From assembly GCA_016874005.1 (NCBI GenBank), contig VGVQ01000019.1:16749-80748 (forward strand): a DNA stretch of 64,000 nucleotides. Reading direction: 5' to 3'. This stretch comes from Gemmatimonadota bacterium. Its GTDB lineage: Bacteria; Gemmatimonadota; Gemmatimonadetes; Gemmatimonadales; GWC2-71-9. The notes beneath the pieces are model-generated. The model had not been told where the DNA came from. It saw only the letters and a program-made list of their open reading frames with translations, and searched no databases. Positions within the stretch are counted from its first letter, which is position 1, and each line of letters begins with the position of its first letter. Made by a program: the position numbers and the translations under genes. This document shows, in pieces, positions 51,103 through 60,191 of this stretch.

Positions 51103-52830
51103 ATGACTCGAATTCTCTGGGCCATCTCTACCGCAGGAGTCATCGGCTGCCTCGGGCCTGAGCCCGCGGATCTCGTCATCACCAACGCGCGGGTCTACAC
51201 GATGACGTGGCCAGACCCGGACGGCGAGGGCCAGCCGGCGCCCGGCGCCCCGCGCGATGCGACGGGATGGCACCCGGACGCCGAAGCTGTGGCAATTCGA
51301 GGAACCACCGTCGCCTTCGTGGGCAGCGCCGCACAGGCTCAGACCCTCGTTGGTCCGAAGACGACCACCGTCGACCTGAATGGTGGGACGCTGGTCCCGG
51401 GCTTGATCGATTCCCACACCCACGTGGTCGAACTCTCCAGCAACCTCTCCCGCGTCAACTTGGTGGGAGTCACGACCGAAGCGGAGGCCGTCGCGAAGAT
51501 CGCCGAGCGGGCGGCCAATGTGTCCAAGGGCGAGTGGATCATCGGCTATGGGTGGGACGAGGGCGCCTGGGCCACTCGGTATCCCACGATGACGATCCTG
51601 ACCGAGCGCGTTCCCGACCATCCGGTGTACCTCCGGAGTCTCCATGGCTTCGCGGGCTGGGGCAATCGACTGGCCTTCGAGCGGGCCGGCATCACCCGAA
51701 GCACCGTGCCACCAACCGGCGGCCAGATCCTTCGCGACGCCCAGGGTGAGGCCACAGGCGTGGTCCTCAATCGGGCCGTGGAGCTGTTCGACCAGGCTGT
51801 TCCGGCCGCCGTCGGCGCGGAGTTGGAACGGCAACTGGCCGTTGCTTTGGATACTATGGCGGGACGCGGCTACACCGCAATCCATGAGGCGGGCACCTAT
51901 TCCGCCGGGCTCGCCGCGTTCGAGGCGCTCGGGCGAGCGGGTCGCCTGCCGGTTCGGGTCTACGCCATGCTCTCGGCTCGGGACACCGCCTTGGCCCGGC
52001 GTTGGATCGCCAGAGGCCCGCGCCGGGACGATTCGGCCATGGTCCAGGTGCGCTCGGTCAAGGCCTATTACGACGGAGCGTTAGGCAGTCGGGGGGCTCG
52101 ACTCCTGGAGGACTATTCCGATCGACCGGGACACCGGGGCGTGAGCGGCGGGAGCTACGGCTTCGATCAGGGCCTGGTGAGCGACCTCATGGCAGCCGGA
52201 TTCCAAGTGGGGATTCATGCCATCGGTGACGCCGGCAACCGTGAGGTGCTCGACTTCCTGGAGTCGGTCTATCGGCGGTTGCCCCGCACCCGCGACCTCC
52301 GGCACCGGATCGAGCACGCCCAGGTGCTCCATCCCGATGACATCCCACGGCTTTCCCGGGCGCTACTCATCGCCTCGATGGAGCCGCCCCACGCGGTCGA
52401 GGACATGGCCTGGGCCGAGGAACGGCTCGGCCCCGAGCGAGTCAAGGGAGCCTATGCCTGGCGCTCCCTTCGACGGGCCGGGACCAGACTGATCCTCAAC
52501 TCGGACTTGCCCGGGTCGGACTGGGATTTTTTCTACGGGTTCCACGCCGCGGTAACGAGGCGCGATCGTGCCCTCGAGCCGGCAGGGGGATGGTACCCGG
52601 CGGAGCGGCTGACGCCGGAAGAAGCGCTCCGCGGCTACACGGTCTGGCCGACCTATGCCTCATTCAGTGAGGGATTGAGCGGAACGATCGCCGTCGGACG
52701 GCAAGCCGACCTGACCGGGCTCGACCTCGATCCGCTGGCGGTCGGAGAACGCGAGCCCGATCGGCTGGTCGGGGGACGACCGATGCTCACGGTCACGGCC
52801 GGCCGAGTGGTATTTCGTCGGCCCCGTTAG
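51103..52830 (+). CDS. Amidohydrolase family protein (YtcJ-like), probable lipoprotein
   Basis: A 575-residue amidohydrolase-3 protein. The N-terminus ILWAISTAGVIGC is a possible lipobox with Cys16. DLVITNARVYTM opens the composite beta domain, VPGLIDSHTHV has the first metal histidines, VKAYYDGALGSRGA may carry the bridging residue, IHAIGDAG and RIEHAQVLHPDD hold the further histidines, and NSDLPGSDWDFFYGF the catalytic Asp. It hydrolyses an amide or cyclic amide, probably outside the cytoplasm; the substrate is unknown. It sits between two gene fragments, which suggests it arrived or was rearranged here. Confidence 0.9.
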   Translation: MTRILWAISTAGVIGCLGPEPADLVITNARVYTMTWPDPDGEGQPAPGAPRDATGWHPDAEAVAIRGTTVAFVGSAAQAQTLVGPKTTTVDLNGGTLVPGLIDSHTHVVELSSNLSRVNLVGVTTEAEAVAKIAERAANVSKGEWIIGYGWDEGAWATRYPTMTILTERVPDHPVYLRSLHGFAGWGNRLAFERAGITRSTVPPTGGQILRDAQGEATGVVLNRAVELFDQAVPAAVGAELERQLAVALDTMAGRGYTAIHEAGTYSAGLAAFEALGRAGRLPVRVYAMLSARDTALARRWIARGPRRDDSAMVQVRSVKAYYDGALGSRGARLLEDYSDRPGHRGVSGGSYGFDQGLVSDLMAAGFQVGIHAIGDAGNREVLDFLESVYRRLPRTRDLRHRIEHAQVLHPDDIPRLSRALLIASMEPPHAVEDMAWAEERLGPERVKGAYAWRSLRRAGTRLILNSDLPGSDWDFFYGFHAAVTRRDRALEPAGGWYPAERLTPEEALRGYTVWPTYASFSEGLSGTIAVGRQADLTGLDLDPLAVGEREPDRLVGGRPMLTVTAGRVVFRRPR

Positions 52831-52831
52831 C

Positions 52832-53053
52832 CGAGACCTGGGGGACTACGTCGACGGCCAGCCGCTCAACTCATGGGACCAATTCGGCACCACCTACCCG
52901 AGCCTCGGGGGTTACCCGAATATTCCCGCCGATAAACGACGCCAGAGCAAGTTCATTTCGCCCCACGCGTTGTGGGTCGACCAGGTGGGCAACATCTCCG
53001 TGGTGGAGTGGATCGAGAATGGGCGGGTCACCAAGTTGACCAAACGGACCTAA
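52832..53053 (+). pseudogene. C-terminal fragment of a six-bladed NHL-type beta-propeller
   Basis: The 222 bases after the amidohydrolase contain an open frame without a start that reads FGTTYPSLGGYPNIPAD, then KFISPHALWVDQVGNISVVEW and NGRVTKLTKRT before TAA 53051-53053. The block PHALWVDxxGNISVVEW is the last blade of the NHL / peptidyl-hydroxyglycine-lyase-like propellers. The N-terminal 250 or so residues are missing. Its stop is 1 base before the start of the next gene, as if it had once been the upstream member of that operon. Confidence 0.6.
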
Positions 53054-53054
53054 C

Positions 53055-54518
53055 GTGATGACGAAGTCGGTCTGGGGCCTGCTGGCCGGGTTAGCCACGC
53101 TGCTGGCGGTTCTGGTGACCGCCCCGAGTCAGCAATCTGACCTGTGGCAGTTCCTCGGCCGGTTCCACCCGACGTTGGTGCACCTCCCGATCGGGATTCT
53201 GGTCGTTGCCCTCGCCCTGGAACTGGCCGGTCGCTATTTCGGGGCAAAGTCCGTCCTCGGGTCCGTTCCGATGCTGCTGCTGCTCGGCGCGTGGAGCGCG
53301 ATCGTCGCGGCGCTCGCCGGCACGCTGCTTTCCAACTGGGGCGGCTACCAGCCGACCACCCTCATGTGGCATCGAATCGTGGGGCTGGTCGTGGTGGTTC
53401 TGGCGGTGGTCGCCTACGCCCTTCGCCGTCAGCCTGGACCGCCTAACGGCCTGGCTTGGTACCCGATCACCGCCGCCCTCCTCGGTGTCGGCTTGGCTGT
53501 GGGCGGCCATCTCGGTGGCACCCTGACCCACGGGGAAGGCTACCTGACCGACAACCTCGCCCCCCCACTTCGCTCGTTGCTCGGACTGCCCGCCAAGACC
53601 AACCTTGGCGCTGTTCCAACCGGCAATCTCGACTCCGCCCCGGCCTACCAGGCCTTGATCCAGCCGATGCTGACCCAGCGCTGCGGCAACTGCCATAACC
53701 CGGATCGGAAGTCCGGCGGGCTCTCGCTCACGAACTTGACTGATCTGCTAGCCGGAGGTCGGAATGGCAAGGTCATCGTCCCGGGTCGGTCGGCCGAGAG
53801 CGAGGTGATTCGACGAATCTGGCTCCCCCCGGGACACCAGGATCGGATGCCGCCCGACCGGACGATTCCCATCGCGGAGGCAGAGTTGATCAAGTGGTGG
53901 ATCGATCAAGGCGCTCCCGACGAACTGAAGCTGGCCGAGATGGAACGGCCAACGGCGGTACGGAGGATCCTCGACAGTTATGGTCTCGACGACCTGGCGA
54001 CCGGCGTGTTCACCGTCAAGATCGCCCCCGCCGACTCCGCCGCCATTGCCTCGGCCCAGCGGTCCGGCCTCCGGATCGCTCCCATCGCCAGCAACTCGGC
54101 CTTTCTGGCGGTGGCAACCTCGGGCCCCCTCACCGCGGCCTCGCTTGACGCCCTCAAGCCGATGGCGGCGCAGGTGGCATGGCTCGATCTGGCTGGGACA
54201 GCGGCCGATGACTCGACGGTCGGTCGGCTCACGATCCTTCGCCACCTCGCTCGGCTCAGCCTCCAGAACACCCGGGTCACGGACCGAGGGCTCGAAGGGA
54301 TCAAGGACCTCGGTTATCTCGAATACCTCAACCTTTACGGAACCCAGGTGACGGACGACGGCTTGTCCGCCCTTCACCAGCTGAAACGGCTCCGATCGCT
54401 GTTTCTCTGGGGCACCAAGGTGACGGCGGGGGGCGCGGACAGCCTTCGACGCGTCCTGCCCCGACTCGACGTTAGCTTAGGACTTGAGGCGGTGAGCGAT
54501 TCGACGACGGGACGATGA
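53055..54518 (+). CDS. DUF2231 membrane domain fused to c-type cytochrome and LRR
   Basis: A 487-residue protein in three parts. The N-terminal 155 residues have four membrane helices and FHPTLVHLPIGIL, the DUF2231 mark. The middle has the haem site CGNCH (210-214) and PPDRTIPIAEAELIKWWIDQGA, the planctomycete cytochrome PSCyt1 type. The C-terminus (about 370-470) has leucine-rich repeats (LARLSLQNTRVTDRGLEGI, LEYLNLYGTQVTDDGLSAL). It probably carries electrons at the membrane and binds a partner through the repeats. A GTG and an ATG lie together at 53055/53058; neither has a clear ribosome site. It is the first gene of an operon with PSD1 and DUF1501. Confidence 0.8.
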   Translation: MMTKSVWGLLAGLATLLAVLVTAPSQQSDLWQFLGRFHPTLVHLPIGILVVALALELAGRYFGAKSVLGSVPMLLLLGAWSAIVAALAGTLLSNWGGYQPTTLMWHRIVGLVVVVLAVVAYALRRQPGPPNGLAWYPITAALLGVGLAVGGHLGGTLTHGEGYLTDNLAPPLRSLLGLPAKTNLGAVPTGNLDSAPAYQALIQPMLTQRCGNCHNPDRKSGGLSLTNLTDLLAGGRNGKVIVPGRSAESEVIRRIWLPPGHQDRMPPDRTIPIAEAELIKWWIDQGAPDELKLAEMERPTAVRRILDSYGLDDLATGVFTVKIAPADSAAIASAQRSGLRIAPIASNSAFLAVATSGPLTAASLDALKPMAAQVAWLDLAGTAADDSTVGRLTILRHLARLSLQNTRVTDRGLEGIKDLGYLEYLNLYGTQVTDDGLSALHQLKRLRSLFLWGTKVTAGGADSLRRVLPRLDVSLGLEAVSDSTTGR

Positions 54519-54540
54519 TCACGAGTCGGGAGGTCGATCG

Positions 54541-57045
54541 ATGAAGAGAGTGGCGGTCATTGCAGCCAGCCTGGTGGTTGCCGGCGTGGCTGTTAGAGCC
54601 GGCGCAAGACTCGCCCAAACCCGGGGAGAGGTCGACTTCAATCGCGACGTCCGGCCCATCCTCAACAACCAGTGCGCCGCCTGCCACGGCGGTGTCCGCC
54701 AGCAGAGTGACCTGAGTCTCCTCTTCCGCGAGGACGCGCTCAAGCCCGCCAAGTCAGGGAAGGTGGCGATCGTGCCGGGCGATCCGGACGGCAGCGAGAT
54801 GGTGAGGCGGATCACCCATCCCGACCAGCACGACCGGATGCCCAAAGGGCGGGGCCCGCTTTCCGCAAACGAAATCGCTGCCATCAAGAAGTGGATCAAG
54901 CGGGGGGCGCCGTGGGAACCGCATTGGGCCTACCGCAAGCCAGTGGCCGCTCCATTGCCTCCGGTGTCCGACCCGAGCTGGCCCAAGAACGGGCTCGATC
55001 ATTTCGTTCTGGCTCGGCTCGACCGGGAGCGGCTCAGCCCATCGCCGGAAGCCGCCTGCCACACCCTGGCACGACGAATGAGCCTCGACCTGATCGGCCT
55101 ACCACCGCTGCTCGACTCGGTCGAATCCCTCTGTGCCGCGCCCACGGCAAGTCGCTACGCGGCCTTCGCCGACTGGCTCTTGGCCTCGCCCAGCTTCGGC
55201 GAACGGTGGGCGGCCATGTGGCTCGACCTGGCGCGCTACGCCGACACTCAAGGATACGAGAAGGACTACAGTCGGAGCATCTGGCGGTTCCGCGACTGGG
55301 TGATCGGGGCCTTCAACCGCGATATGCCGTTCGACCAATTCACCACGGAGCAGCTGGCTGGCGACCTCCTGCCTAACGCGACGGCCGACCAGCTGATCGC
55401 CACGGCGTTTCATCGCAATACCATGAACAACGACGAGGGCGGCACCGATGATGAAGAGCACCGGGTCGCCTCGGTAATCGATCGGGTCAACACCACCTGG
55501 GTCGTCTGGCAGGGCACCTCCATGGCGTGCGCCCAGTGCCACGGCCATCCGTACGACCCGTTCCGTCACCAGGACTACTATCGGTCTTTTGCCTACTTCA
55601 ACAACACCGCCGATTGGGATCAGACCGACGAACAACCCGTTCTTCCCCAGTTCCGCCCCGACCGAGAGGCCCGAGGCAAGGCGCTCTTCACGACCATCCA
55701 GCGACTTGCGGCCGAGGCCGAGAGCCTCGTCGCGACGCCGGAACTGGTGACGGCTCGCCGGAACTGGGAGGGTCAGGTGCTGGTACCGGCGGTCGCCGGC
55801 AAGTTCAAGGACACCTGGCAGAACGAGGTGCTCAGGATCGTCAAGATTCCCGAAGCATCGCGCGACGGCGAACAGCAAGCCAAGCTCGCGTTCGTCTTCG
55901 CTGAGGGATCGGACGACCCTCGCCTGGCGGCGATCCGGAAACGACGGGCCGAGGCATGGAAGGCTCTCATGAGCCTCGACCCGATCCTAACGCCCGTGAT
56001 GCAGGAGCTTCCACCAGGACATCGACGCAAGACGTATCGACTTGACCGAGGAAACTTCCTGACCCGGGCGGAGGAAGTCGAACCTGGCGTGCCGGCTTCG
56101 GTCGGGCCCAGTCTCGGTGGACTCGAGCCCAACCGGCTCGGCCTGGCCAAGTGGTTGACCCACGCCGACAACCCCCTCACCGCCAGAGTGACGGTGAACC
56201 GATTCTGGGAACAGCTCTTCGGGATCGGACTGGTCGAGACCTCGGAAGACTTCGGGACTCAAGGCGCCCCGCCCTCGGACCAGGCCCTGCTCGATTGGCT
56301 GGCGGTTCGATTCCGAGACGGGCATCGTTGGCGAATCAAGCCGTTGTTGAAGGAGATCGTCCTCTCCGCCACCTATCGCCAGTCTTCCAACACCCGCCCC
56401 GAGCTGGTCGACCGGGATCCCCAGAATCGACTGCTGGCACGGGGCCCGCGGTTTCGCCTAACGGCGGAGCAGATCCGCGATCAGGCACTCTTCGTGGGCG
56501 GCTTGTTGAGTGAGCGGAGGTTGGGCCCGAGTGTCATGCCACCCCAGCCGGCCGGCTTGTGGGCCCAGCCCTACAATGGCGAACAATGGACCGCGGCCAC
56601 CGACGAAAATCGCTATCGGCGGGCGCTCTACACTTTTTGGAAGCGCACGGCGCCGTACCCGTCGGCCCTGACGTTCGACAGCCCGACCCGAGAGTTTTGC
56701 GTGGCTCGGCGGCTCCGCACCAATACCCCGCTTCAGGCCTTGGTGACGCTCAATGACCCGGCCTTTGTCGAAGCGGCCACCGGCTTGGCGGCCCGCATGG
56801 CCCAGGCAACCGAGCTGGAACGATCGCTTCAACTGGGGTTCCAGCTGGCGCTGCTACGGACGCCCGACAGCAGCACGGTGGCCAGCCTAACGACCTTGTA
56901 CCGGCAGGCCGTCGACTACTACCGGACCGATCGGGACGCGGGAATCAAGCTCCTCGGCCGGGCGGGAGGCACGGCCGAGGCCGCGGCGCTCTCCGTGGTG
57001 GCAAACGCGATCCTCAACCTCGATGAATTCCTGACCAAGGAATAG
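54541..57045 (+). CDS. PSD1-type (DUF1549/DUF1553) secreted cytochrome protein
   Basis: An 834-residue protein with an N-terminal anchor or signal (VAVIAASLVVAGVAVRAG), a PSCyt1 cytochrome domain (haem site CAACH at 45-49), a DUF1549 domain (about 140-345; HFVLARLDRERLSPSPEA and GERWAAMWLDLARYADTQGYEKD) and DUF1553 (about 500-800; NRFWEQLFGIGLVETSEDFGTQG). CAQCHGHPYDPF is a further CxxCH. These are the large surface proteins of Planctomycetes, Verrucomicrobia and relatives, thought to take part in breakdown of complex carbon. ATG 54541 has GGGAGGT 6 bases upstream. The DUF1501 partner follows by 3 bases. Confidence 0.9.
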   Translation: MKRVAVIAASLVVAGVAVRAGARLAQTRGEVDFNRDVRPILNNQCAACHGGVRQQSDLSLLFREDALKPAKSGKVAIVPGDPDGSEMVRRITHPDQHDRMPKGRGPLSANEIAAIKKWIKRGAPWEPHWAYRKPVAAPLPPVSDPSWPKNGLDHFVLARLDRERLSPSPEAACHTLARRMSLDLIGLPPLLDSVESLCAAPTASRYAAFADWLLASPSFGERWAAMWLDLARYADTQGYEKDYSRSIWRFRDWVIGAFNRDMPFDQFTTEQLAGDLLPNATADQLIATAFHRNTMNNDEGGTDDEEHRVASVIDRVNTTWVVWQGTSMACAQCHGHPYDPFRHQDYYRSFAYFNNTADWDQTDEQPVLPQFRPDREARGKALFTTIQRLAAEAESLVATPELVTARRNWEGQVLVPAVAGKFKDTWQNEVLRIVKIPEASRDGEQQAKLAFVFAEGSDDPRLAAIRKRRAEAWKALMSLDPILTPVMQELPPGHRRKTYRLDRGNFLTRAEEVEPGVPASVGPSLGGLEPNRLGLAKWLTHADNPLTARVTVNRFWEQLFGIGLVETSEDFGTQGAPPSDQALLDWLAVRFRDGHRWRIKPLLKEIVLSATYRQSSNTRPELVDRDPQNRLLARGPRFRLTAEQIRDQALFVGGLLSERRLGPSVMPPQPAGLWAQPYNGEQWTAATDENRYRRALYTFWKRTAPYPSALTFDSPTREFCVARRLRTNTPLQALVTLNDPAFVEAATGLAARMAQATELERSLQLGFQLALLRTPDSSTVASLTTLYRQAVDYYRTDRDAGIKLLGRAGGTAEAAALSVVANAILNLDEFLTKE

Positions 57046-57048
57046 CAG

Positions 57049-58530
57049 ATGACGACATCGGAGGAACGGGCGAGACAGCTCCAGACCATCACCCGGCGGC
57101 ACTTTCTCGAGGCGGGCACGACCGGCATCGGCGCGGCGGCTCTTGCCAGCCTGCTCGGCTGCGACAGTCCGCCAGCGGTGGAGGTAGCTGGGACCGCGAG
57201 AAACCTGCTCGACCCGTTGGCCACCCTACCGCCACATTACCCGCCCAAAGCCAAGCGGGTCATCTATCTCCACATGGCTGGGGCCCCCTCGCAGCTCGAG
57301 TTGTTCGACTACAAGCCAGTCCTGGCTCGGCTCGACGGCCAGCTCTGCCCTGAGTCGCTGATGGCAGGCAAGCGGTTTGCCTTCATTCGTGGCATTCCCA
57401 AGATGCTCGGACCGCAGGTTGCCTTTCGGCAGCATGGTCAGTCCCGCGCCTGGGTCTCGGACCACCTCCCGCACTTCGCCAAGGTGGTCGACGAGGTTGC
57501 CTTCTTGAAGGCGATGCACACCGATCAATTCAATCATGCCCCCGCGCAACTGATGGTCCACACGGGGAGTCCCCGAATCGGCCGGCCCAGCATGGGATCA
57601 TGGGTAACCTATGGGCTGGGCACCGAGAATCAGAACTTGCCGGCCTTCGTGGTATTGCTCTCGGGTGGCGTGGCCCCGGACGCGGGGGCCAGCGTCTACG
57701 GCAGCGGGTTCTTACCGACCGTCTATCAAGGGGTTCAGTGCCGCTCCAGCGGCGATCCGGTCCTCTACTTGTCCGACCCGCAAGGCATGCCGCGCGAGTT
57801 GCGGCGGAAGTCGTTGGACGCCATCAACGAAATCAACCAACGCGAGCACGCCGAGCGCCAAGATCCCCAGATTCTCACCCGGATGGCCCAGTACGAGATG
57901 GCGTTCCGGATGCAGCTGTCGGTACCGGAGGCGATGGATATCGAGCAAGAGTCGGCCGAGACTCACGCGATGTACGGCACCACCCCCGGGGCAACCTCTT
58001 TCGCCAACAATTGCCTCCTGGCTCAGCGGTTGGCGGAGCGCGGTGTTCGATTCGTGCAGCTTTTCCACTGGGGCTGGGATTCCCACGGTGCTTCGGCCAG
58101 TGAGGCCCTCAACCGCGGCTTCCTCGACCGATGTCGCGAGACCGATCAAGCGATCGCCGCGTTAATCGTCGACCTCAAACGGCGGGGATTACTCGACGAG
58201 ACCCTGGTGGTGTGGGGCGGTGAGTTTGGCCGGACGCCGATGCTGGAGAATCGTTCCGGGGACGATAACCCGTTCGTCGGGCGGGATCACAACAACAGCG
58301 CCTTCACCATGTGGCTGGCGGGTGGCGGAGTCAGGGCAGGGGCGACACACGGAGAGACCGACGAGATTGGCTACGAGGGCGTCAGCGGCAAGGTGGACGT
58401 CAACGACCTCCACGCCACCATTCTGAGATTGATGGGGCTCGACCACGAACGGCTGACGTACCTCTTTCAGGGGAGGAAGTTTCGCCTGACAGATGTGGCT
58501 GGCAACGTCGTCCGGGAAATCCTCGCTTGA
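57049..58530 (+). CDS. DUF1501 Tat-exported protein
   Basis: A 493-residue alkaline-phosphatase-fold (sulfatase-like) protein. TITRRHFLEAGTTGIGAAALASLLGC is a Tat signal that also has a lipobox. KRVIYLHMAGAPSQLELFDYKP, HGQSRAWVSDHLPH and ETLVVWGGEFGRTPMLEN are DUF1501 marks, and GWDSHG and FVGRDHNNSAFTMWLAGGGVRAG finish the domain. DUF1501 proteins regularly follow PSD1 genes, and the pair is a conserved secreted system of unsettled function. AAGGAA at the end of the previous gene serves as ribosome site. Confidence 0.92.
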   Translation: MTTSEERARQLQTITRRHFLEAGTTGIGAAALASLLGCDSPPAVEVAGTARNLLDPLATLPPHYPPKAKRVIYLHMAGAPSQLELFDYKPVLARLDGQLCPESLMAGKRFAFIRGIPKMLGPQVAFRQHGQSRAWVSDHLPHFAKVVDEVAFLKAMHTDQFNHAPAQLMVHTGSPRIGRPSMGSWVTYGLGTENQNLPAFVVLLSGGVAPDAGASVYGSGFLPTVYQGVQCRSSGDPVLYLSDPQGMPRELRRKSLDAINEINQREHAERQDPQILTRMAQYEMAFRMQLSVPEAMDIEQESAETHAMYGTTPGATSFANNCLLAQRLAERGVRFVQLFHWGWDSHGASASEALNRGFLDRCRETDQAIAALIVDLKRRGLLDETLVVWGGEFGRTPMLENRSGDDNPFVGRDHNNSAFTMWLAGGGVRAGATHGETDEIGYEGVSGKVDVNDLHATILRLMGLDHERLTYLFQGRKFRLTDVAGNVVREILA

Positions 58531-58605
58531 GCGGGCGACCGCTTCCAGGTGGCCCACCGCTGACTCACCTCGAGGAAGCTCCGGGGTTGGAGGTCGGAGG
58601 AGGCG

Positions 58606-59151
58606 TCAGCGTTTCGCGGCCCGATCTCGTTTGGCGAGGACGATGATCGACACCAGGTAGACCGCGACGATGACCGCCGGAATCGCGACGAACCGAGACT
58701 CGGGCCACAGGAAATGGGCGGCCACGATGCCTAACGTCCTGACCACGGCATGGAAGGCGCCGACCCAGTGCTCGATGATCCAGGAAAGCGGGAGCCACAT
58801 CATCCCTGCCAGTATGCCGACTGAGAGGGGCAGCGAAGTCGGTTCGACGAGGAAGAACGGAATCGCGATGGCCCAGGCCAGGCTCGCCATTCCGATCGTG
58901 GTGAGAAAGAGGCGATCGAAGCTGTTGGCGGCACCACTGAGCAGGTTTTCCCCGGTCAGCTTGCCGATCAGGACGGCGAGGCCGAAGGTCGAGCCGGTGG
59001 CAATGAAGAGCACCCAGGCAGCGCTGGTGACCGGCAAGAACGCTCCGGCAATGCCCGCCACCGTCCAGGCGATGGTCCCGGCGATGGGCATGGCCAGCAA
59101 TGGCGATTGCTGGAACTGGAGGCGCTCCTGTTCGAGAGACGGGCTAGGCAT
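58606..59151 (-). CDS. Hypothetical five-helix membrane protein
   Basis: A 181-residue protein with five or six hydrophobic segments (PIAGTIAWTVAGIAGAFLP, AAWVLFIATGSTFGLAVLIG, TIGMASLAWAIAIPFFLV, VGILAGMMWLPLSWII, VRTLGIVAAHFLWP, VAIPAVIVAVYLVSIIVLA). It looks like the DUF7010-type membrane proteins in size and spacing, but I am not sure. There is no operon partner; the dehydratase gene ends 62 bases further along the same strand. Confidence 0.6.
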   Translation of the reverse strand: MPSPSLEQERLQFQQSPLLAMPIAGTIAWTVAGIAGAFLPVTSAAWVLFIATGSTFGLAVLIGKLTGENLLSGAANSFDRLFLTTIGMASLAWAIAIPFFLVEPTSLPLSVGILAGMMWLPLSWIIEHWVGAFHAVVRTLGIVAAHFLWPESRFVAIPAVIVAVYLVSIIVLAKRDRAAKR

Positions 59152-59213
59152 TGCACACCCTCACTCCGAGATGGATGGGGAGTACGGGCTGACCGACGGC
59201 CCGGTTTCACGCC

Positions 59214-60191
59214 TTAAGCGACGATCCTCTTGAACACTTCCAGGTCGATGTTCCGCCCGCAAACGACCGCGACGACCTTCTTGCCTTTGAGGTGCTCTTT
59301 TCGCTTGAGGAGACCCCCAACACCCAGCGCCCCCGACCCTTCCGACACCAGCCGATGCTGCTCGAACAACAGGCGGATGGATGCCTCGATCTCCTCCTCG
59401 GAAAGCAGTACGATCTCCTTCACATATCGCTGGCACAGGTCGAGGGTAATGCTGTCCGGATCCACGCTCCCGGCGCAGGTGTCCGCCAGTGTTGGGGACA
59501 TCTTCGTCCTGACGATCTTGTTCGCCCGCATCGACTCATGCATCACCGGTGAGTTCGCCGGGGACACGCCGTACACTTCGATCGCGGGGTTATGGGATTT
59601 GAACCAACCCGCCGACCCGGTCAGCAATCCCCCGGCACCGCAGGCAAAGAAGGCCGCGTCCAGATCCGGAAGTTGCTTCGAGATCTCGTAACCACAGGTG
59701 CCTTGACCGCCCACCACTAACGGATCGTTGTAGGGCGAGACATAGATCTTGCCCTCAGTGTCTCCGACCCGGCGGGCCTCTTCCTCGGCGTCCCACGCCA
59801 AGTCGCCGAAGATGACCACATCGAGACCCGCCGCTTTCAAGATGCCCAGGCGGGACTCGTCCATGTCGCGGGCGACGTAGATCGTGGCCTGGCGGCCTCG
59901 GTGCCGCATCGCCTCGGCGACCGCGAGGGCGTAGTTGCCGGTGGACGCCGACACGACCCCTCGGTCCAGCTCGGCTTCCGTCAGCGACAGGATCTTGTTG
60001 ATCGCACCACGATACTTGAACGACCCGGTTCTCTGCATCAAATCCAACTTCAGCCAGACTTCGCCGCCGATCCGATCGCTCAGGTACCGAGAAAACTCGA
60101 GCGGCGTGGGCGACAGGTATCCTTTGGTTCTCTCGTACGCCTGCTGTACCAGCATCGGCACGTCAAGTTGCTGCTGGACTTCAACGGACAC
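59214..60191 (-). CDS. Threonine dehydratase-like PLP enzyme (EutB-like)
   Basis: The 325-residue product starts at GTG 60191, chosen because AAGGAGA lies 5 bases before it. It is a fold-type II PLP enzyme: RTGSFKYRGAINKI has the Schiff-base lysine, SASTGNYALAVAEAM the substrate loop (N-Y where threonine dehydratase has N-H), and FFACGAGGLLTG the phosphate loop. No regulatory ACT domain. It is encoded with an ornithine-cyclodeaminase-family protein with an 11-base overlap; this pair recalls EutB/EutC of ectoine breakdown, and also SbnA/SbnB-like pairs that make diaminopropionate. Substrate remains open. Confidence 0.82.
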   Translation of the reverse strand: MSVEVQQQLDVPMLVQQAYERTKGYLSPTPLEFSRYLSDRIGGEVWLKLDLMQRTGSFKYRGAINKILSLTEAELDRGVVSASTGNYALAVAEAMRHRGRQATIYVARDMDESRLGILKAAGLDVVIFGDLAWDAEEEARRVGDTEGKIYVSPYNDPLVVGGQGTCGYEISKQLPDLDAAFFACGAGGLLTGSAGWFKSHNPAIEVYGVSPANSPVMHESMRANKIVRTKMSPTLADTCAGSVDPDSITLDLCQRYVKEIVLLSEEEIEASIRLLFEQHRLVSEGSGALGVGGLLKRKEHLKGKKVVAVVCGRNIDLEVFKRIVA

